Shown one piece after another: positions 1 through 10,867 of a DNA stretch of 64,000 nucleotides. A program made the translations under genes and the position numbers. The notes beneath the pieces were generated by a model. It was given only the letters and a program-made list of their open reading frames with translations, did not search any database and was not told where the DNA came from. Origin of the DNA: Thermomucor indicae-seudaticae (Eukaryota > Mucoromycota > Mucoromycetes > Mucorales > Lichtheimiaceae); the NCBI GenBank assembly GCA_000787465.1, contig JSYX01000023.1, positions 1 through 64,000 on the forward strand, read 5' to 3'. Within the stretch, counting starts at the first letter, position 1, and each line of letters starts with the position of its first letter.

Positions 1-449
1 AAGAATAGAACTTCTAAGTCAAACACAATAAATAGAATGGCTACAAGATAAAACTGTACGCTAAATTTTTGTCTAGCGTCACCAAGTGGAGTAAACCCAC
101 CACATATTCCTATTCTTTCAAAAAGGTATGGACTATATAATATTCCAATACTTAAATTAAATATTTGGAATCTCCATTATAGTCTCTGAAGTAATTAATA
201 TAATTACTTGCGGATTGTCCATTGTAATATATAAAGAATTATTACTATTATAGTATCTTTATCTTTAGGATATTCCCGCATATACTGGAGTTGTCAATTC
301 AATAATTACTTATTGATGGAGCACGGGTTTAACTCATAAGGTGATACTTTTTCACTATCTGGTTTATTAACTGCTAATAATGTATTAACTACTAATAATG
401 CTAAAGCTAATACAGGAATAAATAAAACAAGAAATGTTAAAGTACTCAT
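1..449 (-). CDS. nad3: NADH dehydrogenase subunit 3 (partial, 2 exons, runs off window)
   Basis: Subunit of the membrane arm of respiratory complex I. Exon 1 is 449-332 and begins [20 protein letters not shown], ending in SPYE. Exon 2 is 100-1 and reads [18 protein letters not shown], the conserved nad3 core; its 3' end lies outside the window. Splicing at T|G joins GAG TGT GGG TTT (E-C-G-F), the expected family sequence. The ATG at 449-447 shares one base with the TAA of nad2 (TAATG), the usual fungal nad2-nad3 coupling. A short ORF-less group I intron separates the exons. Identification is secure; the only inferred part is the exact splice point. Confidence 0.95.
101..331 (-). mobile_element. 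group I intron nad3-i1 (no ORF)
   Basis: 231 nt minimal group I intron. Core elements on the minus strand: P/Q near 290-215 (reverse complement of tcccgcatatac and tgcggattgtcc) and R at about 180-195 (reverse complement of atagtctctgaag). It has no room for an endonuclease gene. Boundaries follow from nad3 protein continuity and the T/G rule. Confidence 0.85.
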
Positions 450-3164
450 TACCAATAGAATAGATTTAAAGTGAGTAGGTGAACACTATTTAATAATGGT
501 GTTGGATTTAAAATAAAGAAAATAAGTAGAAGAGTAATAGTAGCAATTACTAAACTACTCGAAGTAGTTAATTCTCCTTCATTTGTTTCAACTTTTTCAG
601 TAACATTTAAAGGATCAAAATGAATTACTTTAATAACTCTTAGATAATAAGCAGCACTTACTACACTTACTACTACAGCAATTAAAGCTAAGAAGAAATT
701 ACCATTATGAGTAGCTGCATATAAAACCATCTGTTTACCAAAGAAACCTACTAATGGAGGAATCATAATTAATATTAGTTTGTAGGGAAATAATTTAGAT
801 GAATCCAAGTATAAACTCCAGTATTTGGTTTCATTCTTTGTTGAATACCAAACAATCTATTATTACTATATAAAGTTTTATAAGTTTTAGTAACACTTAA
901 TTTATGAATTTCTTTAAAATTAATTACCGCAAAGTGTTTATAACTAAATAAGGGATGTTCCTCTAAATAATCTAATAAAATCGTTTTTGAGCTAATCTTA
1001 TTAGCTCTTACTAAATATGCTGATTCTCGATATGAATTTTTCATTCGATCAATTAAAGTTACCTTAGTATCAAGATATTCTGCGATAGATTCCATAATAG
1101 GAAGAAAGTCTTTATTCATAGAGGATTCTCTTGAATACTCTCTCTTTTGACTAATTCGCATATAATATTCTAAAGAAGTAGGTAATCCTTTTTTATCTAA
1201 TTTCCAATTAAAATAAAAATGACTATCCGCATCTAAAATACCTGATAACCAATTATTAGATGATAGAGGACTTGTATCTAATCCTAAAGGCAATAAAGGA
1301 TTAGTTAATTCCTTATTAGTATTTAACCATTCAATCAGTCGATGTAGAGCCTCAATCTTTGGGGTTCTCATACATCCGTTAATTAAATTAACCACTTTGA
1401 GTAAAGTGGTATTGTCTTTAATAACTAATCTACAACTTTGACCACTAGGTCTGCGCCGCAGTGCGGCGCTGGCCAAGTGGTCCCGGGGGACCACTAGGTC
1501 TATTAAGAATATAACCACCATTAAGAACCTCTTGTAATTTTTTAGCAAGAGGAAGATCTTCAATAGCAAATTCGATCTCAATATGAGGAAATTGTTTCTT
1601 ACCTTTTTTGTCTCTTAAAGAAGAAGGTACAATAATAGACCCATCTCCTTCAATTAAACTTGCTAGATAAGATCTAAGTTTACTATTTGAGTGGGTTGAT
1701 TGAATTGGAATAGAAAAACTATAGAGTAAACTAATAGAAAGAATACTGGAAAGTTTATATTCTGTTGGAATCAATATTGACTAATATTAATGTTGGACTA
1801 TCTCTTTTCGATATTATATATATCGATATTACATGTAGTCTCTGAGGTACTCTAATTCATTATTTAAGTAATAAATATAGATTACCTGCTGATTACCTAA
1901 TTCTTAAGATTGTTACTATTTAAGTACTTTCGAATAAATAGATTTTCAGCATATAGTAAGATTCTTAACAGAAAATAAACAGTTAATCTGTTTCTGGCAT
2001 TCCTCTTATACCAGCCATAGAGAATAAACAAATAGCTAAACTTAATCCAAGTAAAGGATTTGCTTGGAATTGACCTTTGAATTGATTAATATATTGAATT
2101 GGTGAATAAGTAGATAATCCTTTAGTTTGTAATAAATATCCAAAGGCAATTAAGATGAAGAATACATTCACATTTGTTAATGAATATTGAATTAGATAGA
2201 ATAAGAATGATTCTACTGATTCTTCACTATTAATAGCTAATGCTAATAATAAAAATCCTACATGAGAAATAGTACTAAATGCTAATAATCGTTTAATTCT
2301 ATATTGAGCTAATCCTCCAATTGTACCAATAACTAGAGATAATAAAGAACTAATTAATAGTAAATATGTCCATGAAGACCAATTACCTAATTGAGTAAAT
2401 CCTTGGAATTCTAAGATAAATACTAATAAAGAAACTTTAGGCATAGTAGTTAGCCAAGAAGTTACTACTGTTGGTACTCCATCATAAACGTCTGGAGCCC
2501 AACTATGGAATGGAGCTGCTGATACTTTGAACAATAGACCTACAACCATTAGTAGTACACTAATTTCAATGGCATGATTTGTTGTTGTAGTTGAACATAG
2601 AATATATAATCCCTCAAAACTAGTTAGTCCTGTGAAACCATATAATAGACTACTTCCTAATAAAATTAAAGCTGAAGATAAACTTCCTAATAAGAAATAT
2701 TTAAGTCCTGCTGCTGTAGCTGATTCTGATTCTCTATAAATAGTAGCTAAAATATAAACAGCAAAACTTTGTAATTCAATAGATAGGAACATAGAAACTA
2801 AGTCACTACTTGAAATTAAACTACTCATACCTAATACTGAGAATAATGCAATAAGAGGATATTCTGCTAGGATTGATAATCCTTTACCCTTACTAACTAA
2901 AGTAGTATTTTCTCCTAATAAAAGCACTAATGCTCCTAATAGGAAAATTAATACATCAATACTTTGAGTAATAGCAGTAACTTGAAATAATCCACCGAAT
3001 ACTCCTACTCCTGAACTTACTAAATCAATATAAAGTGTATTATATGATAGTAATGCAGAGTAAAGTAATAAAATTACAGTAATTCGGTTAAAATCAATCG
3101 CAGGAATTCGAAGGGAAAATAGGGCAATCGCTAAAATCATGGTTAATACACCGAATAAAACCAT
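449..3164 (-). CDS. nad2: NADH dehydrogenase subunit 2 (2 exons)
   Basis: Membrane-arm proton-pumping subunit of complex I. Exon 1 is 3164-2010 (385 codons) and exon 2 is 763-449. Joined length is 1470 nt, 489 aa, normal for fungi. Exon 1 carries the conserved [17 protein letters not shown] segment and ends ICLFSMAG; exon 2 resumes [20 protein letters not shown] and ends LNLFYW-TAA. All Trp codons seen are TGG. The stop overlaps the nad3 start by one base. Fragments of this gene's 5' and 3' ends recur elsewhere in the window (26978-27261, 35499-35590, 17814-17840). Confidence 0.97.
775..1774 (-). pseudogene. LAGLIDADG homing endonuclease, frameshifted by a GC element
   Basis: Two-motif LAGLIDADG endonuclease of nad2-i1. 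The N-terminal half (1774-about 1502) contains [15 protein letters not shown]; the C-terminal half (about 1440-775) contains [16 protein letters not shown]. It is closely related to the intact cox1-i1 enzyme: both have the NLINGxMRTPKxEALxRLI-type block. The halves lie in different frames because about 60 bp of GC-rich hairpin sequence sits between them at 1440-1501. It would not give a full enzyme as read. Family assignment is firm; loss of function is inferred. Confidence 0.85.
1440..1501. repeat. GC double-hairpin element flanked by 13-bp direct repeat
   Basis: Two hairpins side by side: gcgccgca/tgcggcgc (1453-1469) and tggtcc/ggacca around a CGGG loop. The block is bracketed by the direct repeat gaccactaggtct at 1440-1452 and 1489-1501. 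It interrupts the LAGLIDADG frame of nad2-i1. It resembles the double-hairpin elements described in Allomyces mtDNA; relationship by structure only. Confidence 0.75.
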
Positions 3165-4429
3165 TACACATTTAACAACTTAATTTTAACCTTCGGCCCC
3201 ACTTAAAATAAATATTTTAATAATAATTATTAATTACAATCTCCGTAGGCTAATTTCTCTTTCTAAATTTATTAAATAGGTACATCTTGATATCCAAGGC
3301 TGAGTTAAAATTTTTTAAAAATTTAACTGGAGTGAGACATACTGGTCTTGAGACAAAATTTAATTTATTAAAAGTACTATGGAGAATTATTCCGATTACG
3401 CCCAAGATATACTTTTAAAGCAGAAATTACTAAGAGGTAATTTCCTTTTATTATAAAAGGAAGCGAAACTTAAATACATTATTATCAGATAATCTATTTA
3501 AGCATAATTTTACATTACTTATAGAGCACTTAATTTTATAGATTAAATTTACTCTTATAAATTATCTTTCTGCACAAATACTCAAAGGTTATATTTTGCA
3601 TACAAAATAAATTTAATTAATTACTTTATTTTTTTATATATGTATAATGAGCATATTTAAATCTCATATAAATTAGTAATTTATGATGAATAAATAAACT
3701 CATTCGAATTTAAATTTGAGAATAATTCGAAATAAATTTAAATGGTTATCTAAACAAATTATAAAGATAAACAATTAGGAGAGAATATTTTTTGAAAATT
3801 TAATTCTAATTATCCCGAGGCCAAAGTCTTAGATCCAATATTAATAAAATATTTTCTTAGGCCTAAGTTTATTTTACTAATAATTAATTTCTTTATTTAT
3901 GAAAACTGTATACATAATTTAATTGTTTAGACACAAACTATAAATCACATTAACTAATTTTATCACAAATAATATCAATAAATTTAATCTCATTTAATGA
4001 TTCAATGTTTTTATTAACCATTTATTCTAACAAAAGTATTACTAACTTTAATTGATAAATTGAATCAATAGATCGTTATTTAAAACAATTAAATATCAAT
4101 CTAGGAGGATTAGCAGAGTCCCCCTTCCTGGATTCCCTCCCTCCACCCGGCCTATGGACGGATGGAATCTTAAATTTAAGTTTCATAAGTAATTACAGGA
4201 ACATTTTGATTAGTTTATTAATTAATTCAATTTGGTACTATAAAAACATTAAGTAAGAAGTAGGTTATTAATAAAACTTGTTGTATGTTTTAAATTTTAT
4301 TTATTTTTTTTAATATAAGAAATGAAAAATTTTATCACAAAATTTAGCGCCCTATTCTCATTCAAATTTCCAATAAGTTTAACTCTAATTTTTATTTATT
4401 ATTTATTCTAAGTTTTAAGTAATTATTAT
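3165..4429. other. AT-rich spacer upstream of nad2
   Basis: No gene recognised. It contains several short inverted repeats in AT-rich sequence and one degraded GC cluster at 4119-4170. The last 25 bases before the nad2 ATG (taagttgttaaatgtg in gene sense) recur at 26980, together with a nad2 fragment, so this end probably includes the nad2 leader. Confidence 0.4.
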
Positions 4430-5150
4430 TCTGAATATTCATTATTTGTTCCATTTCAGATTGTAGAATGTTCTGGTTCTGAACCTACTAGTCCAGAATT
4501 TAATTCACAAATTGCAAAAGAAGTAGTAGAACAACTTCAAAATAGAGGAATTACTGTTAATCATAAATTAGATAAATAGGATAGTTTAAAAATAACTGCT
4601 GAGATTTTAAAGAATATCTTAAATATTATGTTCTAGATTTTACTGTTGCTGGTGTTGAATGGGCTACTTCTAAAAATTTGTGTGCCTGTATAAAGTAGAA
4701 TAGGTGCATTTTTTGGTGTATTTGGAGCAGTAGGTGGATTTACATTATTAACTCAATTAATTAATAAATTTGATAATAGAAGTACATATAATACACCTTC
4801 TTCTGTACCTAATAGTTATAATTCAGAAGTACCTTTAAATCCTTATTATTCATCGGATTTCAATATTAATTCCCCTCTTGAGTTTGAGAGTTTCCAAGAA
4901 TGATTAAGTGTTGTAATGGTTTTTTTACTATTGGTATTCTTTATCCGTATATTTTTCTAACAATTAATTTATTAGTTAAAGAATTATACTTAAAAAACAA
5001 ATCTTTCATTAAAAACAGTCCAAGATTAACTAAAATTGTATTACATTTTGAAAAACAAGTAAGTTTTATATATTTCTTATGTTATTTTTAATTGGAATCA
5101 ATTTAATTGGAATGGTAATTACTGTTTATTATTTATATACGTCATTTACT
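4430..5150 (+). pseudogene. membrane-protein family copy A, decayed
   Basis: Plus-strand reading frame broken by several stops and frameshifts. Recognisable parts in order: a segment PTSPEFNSQIAKEVVEQLQN; a Gly-rich hydrophobic stretch GAFFGVFGAVGGFTLLTQLI; then NINSPLEFESFQE followed by a transmembrane pair separated by a Lys-rich linker (LYLKNKSFIKNSPRLTK). The order (Gly/Ala-rich helix, INSP motif, TM, basic linker, TM) matches ORF D at 33751 and pseudogene E at 36560. Function unknown. Only the 4900-5091 stretch stays open. Confidence 0.65.
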
Positions 5151-5319
5151 TAATTAATATTATAATACCTCCTTCTATTTATTAAGACCTTTATTTTATT
5201 TAGCTTATTAAAATAATTCGTTTTATCCTTTCTAAAGTGGTTATTTTTCCTATTGTTATACCATTTCTAATTAATACCTTTATTAATGGGAAGGTTAGGT
5301 TTATAAAGATATGTTATTA

Positions 5320-8300
5320 CTAAGTTACTTGAGATTTAGTATTGCCCAGCTTAACATATTACTATGCTTACACCTGCAACCTATCAAGACTGTGATCTAC
5401 AGTCACTCTAATAAAGAATCGTGCCAAGATAGGCTTCCCGCTTAAGACGCTATCAGCGGTTATCCTGTCCTAATGTAGCTTTCCAGCCGTACAGTACTAC
5501 TCCCATAAGGAAAGAGACTATAACTGGTATACCAGAGATTAGTCCACCGAGATCCTCTCGTACAATCGGCAGGTTCTTGTCCGATTCTAATCCCATTAGT
5601 AGATAGGAACCGTACTGTCTCACGACGTACTTAACCCAACTCACGTCATAAATAAAAATATCTTTCGATATTCTATGGACTATCTCTTCATCTATTCCTA
5701 ATTAACAATTGGTTAATTAGATTAGGAATAAACGTTCTACATGTAGTCTCTGAGGTCATTAATATCCAGGAAATATAAGAGATTAACTACCTGCTAGTAA
5801 CCCATATACATTCTCAAAATTATTACTCTAAAGTATTTGAGACTTTAGGGAATTCTAGCATTTAGTAAAATTTTACACATATAAAATATGTGGTGGCACG
5901 TATATGGGTACCACTTTACTCGGCGAACAGCCGAACCCTTGGGAGCGCCTACACCCCCAGGATGTGATGAGTCGACATCGAGGTGCCAAACCAATCTGTC
6001 AATATGGACTCTCGAGATTGATCAGCCTGTTATCCCTAGCGTAGCTTTTATTCGTTGAGCGATGGCCATTCCATAATGAACCACCGGATCACTATGACCT
6101 ACTTGCGTATCTGTATGACTTGTGGGTCTTACAGTTAAGCCGGCTTATGCCATTACACTTAATTAGGCTCTCTTTAGCCCATTGGTTTCCATCCAATTTA
6201 AGCCGACCTTTGTACTTCTCCGGTACTATATGGGAGAAATCCGCCCCAGATAAACTACCCATTAATCACTGTCCCAAAAATTTGGTTTAGCGTGTTCCTA
6301 ATTAAGTCAAGGTATTTCACTGACGTCTAATCGACTCCCTTGTATTCTACACCTTAATTATAAACACACAATGACTAACTGTAGTAAAGCTGCATAGGGT
6401 CTTCCCGTCTAGCTAATGGTAATCCGCATCTGCACGGATAATTCAATTTCACTGAGCTCATCTTGGAGACAGTAAGAGTATCGTTAAACCATTCATGCGA
6501 CGACCATAATTAGTGGCCAAGGTATTTCGCTACCTGAGGATCGTTATAGTTACAACCGCTGTTTACTGGAGGTTCAATCAGTACCTTAATAGTACCTCTC
6601 TTGACTTACCAGCACTGAGCAGGTATCAGTCTTTATACATCTAGTTTCCTATTAGCAAAGACCGGTGTTTTAAGTAAACAGTCGTACTCTTCTATTCTGT
6701 GCCACGACCATAAAAGTCGTACTCCTTCTTCCGAAGTTACGGAGTCATTTTGCCGAGTTCCTTCAAGATGATTCGCTCAACGCCTTGGTATACTCTACCA
6801 GCAGACCAGTGTCGGTTTAGGGTACGGTTAATTATCTAGATCATTTCCTGAATATTAAATTAAAAACTATACCGTTACCGATACGTATTAATTTAATACT
6901 GTTATCTAGATCAGTTTTTCTCATCGGTTACCCCTATCGGGATTCACTCATCTGAGTTTAAAAAACCTTAGAGGCCGTTACTTTACTCATGGAGGTTGAG
7001 CCTAGCCATGAAACCCTTCTGCTTTCGGCGAGTGGGATCTTACCCACTTTTACGTTACTCATGTCAGCATTCTCTCCTCAGTTATGTCCAGATAAGGAAA
7101 CCCTATCCTTCAACCATGTCCTGAGTGTTCCGCTACCCTCCAATTTTATTAAAATTGGGACAAGACCTCGGTATACTACTTAGACCCGATACATTGTCGG
7201 TGCCCTTGAAACTAATTAAAACAGACCATTGAGCTATTACGCTTTCATTAACGGATGGCTGCTTCCAAGCCCACCGAATGGTTGTGTAATTTCATGGACT
7301 ACCTTAATTTCACTTAGTAGTAATTTTGGGACCTTAGTTCTTGTTCTGGGCTGTTTCCCTCTCGACTAAAGACCTTAGCACCTATAGTCTGACCGTCCTT
7401 TATTAATTGTAAACCATTCCGAGGTTAGATTCCCAAACCGTATCGGTTTGGGAATCGGTTAAATAACCGATTCTATTGATAGAGCCATCACGACCCCCCA
7501 ATCAAGTCCACGAGGGACATAGTATCCAGTGCTGTACCAGTTTACAAATACGAAGGACAACCTACCAAAATAGGTTTCGCGGAATACCAGCTATCTCCAG
7601 GTTAGATTGGTCTTTCGCCCCTTTTCACAGCTCATCCAAGTTTATTGCCACAAACACTGGTTCAGTCCTTAATGACTTGGCCATGAAAAGATCACCTGGT
7701 TTCGGGTCTAATCCATGGTACTTCCCCATTAAACGTAGTCGCTTTCGCTAAGTATTTCTACTTGCACCATAGATTAACTCGCTGACCCATTATGCAAAAG
7801 GTACACAGTCATCTTGTATTTAAACAAAAATTCCTGCTGCTAATAGAACTACCGGTTCAGGATCTTTTCACCAGTTATCTACTTACTTTTCAACTTTCCC
7901 TCACGGTACTCTTCACTATCGCTCAATGCATCATATTTAGCCTTAGAGGATGGTTCCCCTCTCTTCAGACAAGTTATCTCTCATCCTACTTACTTCTTTT
8001 CTAACTTTTATTATTACGGGACTTTCACCCTCTATGGTTTGTTATTCCAAACAAATTATAATAAAAGTATCTAGAGCAGACCCTAGATAAGTTTAGAAAA
8101 TAGGCTAATCCGCTTTCGCTCACCACTACTAACGGAATCTCGGTTGATTTCTTTTCCTTCTACTACTTAGATGTTTCAGTTCGTAGAGTTATTATTTTTA
8201 TGGTTTCCCTTAGGAACATCGTAATTATATAATTATTCATTACGAATTTTGGTAAAACTACCTCCTTTGGATGCATTGGCTAGTCATCCCCGATAGTCCC

Positions 8301-8420
8301 TTTTCATCTTAGTAATACGTTACATATCATTATTGGATACTTATCTTATTCGTTTATATTTAAAATTAAAATTATGTGGTACATTATATTTATTTTTATT
8401 AATTATATTACCCACGAAAT
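5320..8420 (-). rRNA. rnl: mitochondrial large subunit ribosomal RNA
   Basis: Ends are approximate. The gene reads on the minus strand from about 8420 to 5320. Near-universal LSU blocks are visible: domain I GAACTGAAACATCTAAGTA (8190-8170), the GGTAGCGAAATACCTTGGCC-like region around 6520, the peptidyl-transferase stretch around 6000-5920 (GGCACCTCGATGTCGACTC, GGCTGTTCGCCGAG), and the sarcin-ricin stretch AGTACGAGAGGATCTCG near 5555. It is split once, by a 263 nt group I intron in the peptidyl-transferase region. Several antisense ORFs inside it are not genes. Confidence 0.95.
5647..5909 (-). mobile_element. group I intron in rnl (no ORF)
   Basis: 263 nt intron splitting GTGGT | ACGTGAGTTGGG, which corresponds to E. 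coli 23S immediately before A2572 in the peptidyl-transferase centre. The group I core is at 5870-5730 (tctagcatttagt, cctgctagtaa, tagtctctgagg on the plus strand). No reading frame. Confidence 0.88.
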
Positions 8421-8855
8421 AAGTATCGTGTTTGTTGCCCGAAGATGGTACTTTATTTATAATTTTAGCCGGAACGGCGGAGCCACCCAGATCAAAATTT
8501 AGCTTCGTTTCGAGCTAAATTTTAATCTTTATTTAAATAAACAACCAATACATTTATAAAACCTTTTTTAATTAATTCTTAAAAACTAAACAGTCTCATA
8601 TCCTTTTTAATTACTTCTACTTAACAGGACCTTAGCCTTTTGGACTGAGTAAAAATTTAAATCTATTTTAATTTTTTTATTTATTAAAAACCCCGATGGT
8701 ACTTTCCCTAGTATATTCCGTTTTTATTTTATAAATATTTTATTAAATTATGACTAATTATTAAATTGTTATTTAATAATCTATAGCTTAAATAATAATT
8801 AGATAGCAAAATATATCCACAAAGTACTGGTTATAAAAAAAGATTAAGTAATAAC
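8421..8855. other. spacer between rnl and trnQ
   Basis: AT-rich, no gene recognised. It contains a GC-containing hairpin cluster at 8468-8525 (aaaatttagc and gctaaatttt form its outer stem). The rnl 5' end may extend slightly into it. Confidence 0.4.
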
Positions 8856-8926
8856 TGGGCTGGGAAGGCTCGAACTCCCATTAGTCGACATCAAAAGTCG
8901 ATGACTTACCAATTAGTCAACAGCCC
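8856..8926 (-). tRNA. trnQ: tRNA-Gln (TTG)
   Basis: Cloverleaf on the minus strand: acceptor GGGCTGT/CCAGCCC (one mismatch at pair 7), anticodon stem TCGAC/GTCGA with loop TTTTGAT, anticodon TTG, T-loop TTCGAGC, discriminator A. Confidence 0.93.
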
Positions 8927-9181
8927 AATTTAATCATTATAATTAGAATTTAAGGTACTCTGACAACCCTTGGTGTGTTTAATTTTAAACCATCGAGGCA
9001 ATTTAATCTAAAACATTAAATTGAATTAAAATCCACCCCTTCAGGCTGATTTTAAGAACAGAAGACTTAGAGTCTAAAATGAAATTTCAAAGTTACAATA
9101 AAATACTGCTAACTACTAATCTATAAATGGATACTCCTGTTTTTAAATTATATACTTTATTTATTAGCATTACAAAATTTA

Positions 9182-9244
9182 ATGTTGGCTAGTAGACTTG
9201 AACTACTATTACCTCGATTACAAATTAAGTGTATTATCAATTAT
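9182..9244 (-). pseudogene. degenerate trnT copy
   Basis: Tandem copy of the adjacent tRNA-Thr. It shares the T-arm and the 3' part of the anticodon arm (ctactattacctcgattaca), but has a mutated anticodon stem and a lost 5' half. No cloverleaf can form. Confidence 0.75.
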
Positions 9245-9250
9245 TAAATG

Positions 9251-9323
9251 TGCTGGTTAGTAGACTCGAACTACTATTACCTCGATTACAAATCGAGTGC
9301 TTTACCAATTAAGCCAAACCAAC
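9251..9323 (-). tRNA. trnT: tRNA-Thr (TGT)
   Basis: Acceptor GTTGGTT/AACCAGC, anticodon stem CTCGA/TCGAG, loop TTTGTAA giving anticodon TGT, T-loop TTCGAGT. A degenerate tandem copy lies directly 3' of it at 9182-9244. Confidence 0.95.
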
Positions 9324-9669
9324 TAATTTAATTATTAAAAATAAGATTAGTAAAACATATAAAAAAATAAGTACCCAATCTGATTTAATTACTATTACTT
9401 ATATATTTCTTGGTTAAATAATAATAATCAATTAAGACTTTAAACAATAGTAATCTATTTTGAAATGAGGAAAAATTATTAACTTCAAAAAATTATTATA
9501 AAATATTCATATAAATCCATGTTACATTAGTTAGCATAAGTTGGTCGTCTTACTTCACACAAAATTATGATTATTACCTTTATATCTTTGTCTAATCTAA
9601 ATTATAAATGTAATGGAAGGATAGGGTAGAAATATTTTAATAAGTTTTTGATTTTATTAATAATCAAAT
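9324..9669. other. AT-rich spacer
   Basis: No gene seen. It holds a short block (tgattattacctttatatct, near 9568) that recurs at about 10415 and 63117, part of a dispersed repeat linked to GIY-YIG remnants. Confidence 0.35.
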
Positions 9670-9840
9670 TATTTTTAATAATATTATATAATTCACTGTA
9701 AGTTCATAAATTCTCTTTTATTAATGAAAGAGAATTCAATTTAATTATATCCCGAGGTCCAGGACCCCTGGATCCCGGGATTCAGGGAGGCAGGAGCCTC
9801 CCTGAATCCCGGGATTTTTTAATTCTTCGATTTCACTCTA
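9670..9840. repeat. GC double-hairpin element inside a dispersed AT repeat
   Basis: 9772-9791 and 9796-9815 form a perfect 20-bp stem around the loop agga; ggtcc/ggacc at 9756-9766 forms a second hairpin. The flanking AT sequence is repeated at 62870-62950 without the GC block, so the pair shows an occupied and an empty site. Confidence 0.8.
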
Positions 9841-10330
9841 TTCTTCTTCTGTAAATAATGAAGGTAAAGCTAATGGACTATTATAAGTTGGAAATAGTTT
9901 CTTAATAAAATATTGTTCTGAATGAAAACGATAAGCTTATAAAGCCTCAGAGGTTATTTTGAACTCCCGGGGATTAGACCCCGGGGTTCAAAGTATAGTC
10001 AAGAATAACTAAGATAAAGTTATCAATTCCATATTCTTTAATAGATTTACAGATAAGCATAGATTTATTATAACTATATGTTAAATAACTATTTTGATAA
10101 TATTTAGATAGTTTTTATATAAATCTTTACTACTTCTAATATAGAAATCACTTATTACTTTATTGTACCAAAGATATACTCCTGATCTTCCCGATGTTAC
10201 TTTTCTAATCTCAACTATTTTAGAGAGAGGATGTACAAAGATATCTTTTGAATAGTTGAATAATTCAATAAGATTATTATTTGATTTGATAGTAATTAAT
10301 TATCCGTTAAAATAATAAGTTCAATCATAA
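9841..10330 (-). pseudogene. GIY-YIG homing endonuclease remnant
   Basis: Minus-strand remnant. It has a GIY motif (SGRSGVYLWYNKVISDFY, around 10200-10140) and the downstream Glu-containing block FHSEQYFIKKLFPTYN (around 9940-9890). The sequence is very close to the intact GIY-YIG gene at 32442-33122. Multiple frameshifts and a GC hairpin at 9962-9991 interrupt it. It sits in a spacer, not in an intron. A shortened second copy is at 62930-63060. Confidence 0.75.
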
Positions 10331-10867
10331 TTAGACTTTATAATTTAATTGATTAAGGATTATTAAGAAAAATTTGCATCATATAATGCTACTTATATTT
10401 AGATAAATTTGTATGATTATTACCTTTATATCTGTACAAAAATAGGTTATTAATTTTAAATGGAAGTTTATTTAAATCACATAGAAAATTATCTCCTTGA
10501 ATATTAGGAAAATGTTCAATAAATTTATTATGACTAAAGCCCGCAGGCTAAAAATTTAATTGTTTTTATTTTAAAATTAATAATTTTTAAACTTTGACCC
10601 CTCGGGTATTAACCCCGGCTAAAGAATTGATAAAAATAATTGGTACATTGATTAATAAATTTTTATTTTTGTTATTAATCATAATTAATATTGTAGTACA
10701 TTAAATCTTATAAAGAAATTTAATTTTCTTACTTCTAAATTATAATACATAAATTTAATTTCCTAGCCTTGCAGAGCTGACTTAACTCAAGTTTAATTTT
10801 ACTTTAAACCCTTTAATTTGTAAAGAGAGGGGTGGGTTATTCTAAAATTTAATTAAAACATATAAAA
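10331..10867. other. spacer downstream of nad1
   Basis: AT-rich, no gene recognised. It includes a block shared with 63074-63135 and a small GC cluster around 10594-10622 (gacccctcgggtattaacc). Confidence 0.35.

Larger units (their letters stand above)
764..2009 (-). mobile_element. group I intron nad2-i1
   Basis: 1246 nt intron between AGG-coding GGT and ATT of the MAGIPP motif. The group I core is readable at 1955-1825 (cagcatatag, cctgctgatt and tagtctctgagg on the plus strand). It hosts a LAGLIDADG gene broken by a GC hairpin insertion. Confidence 0.88.

Noticed and set aside
3165..4429. Mitochondrial rnpB (RNase P RNA)
   Set aside because: Some early-diverging fungi encode it, but the conserved gaggaaagtc and acagaaa blocks were not found in usable arrangement here or in other spacers.
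6989..8004. Plus-strand reading frames of 64, 91 and 70 codons
   Set aside because: They are antisense to rnl and contain only reverse-complemented rRNA sequence.
9030..9100. Possible tRNA around gaagacttagagtctaaaat
   Set aside because: Only one hairpin; no acceptor or T-arm.
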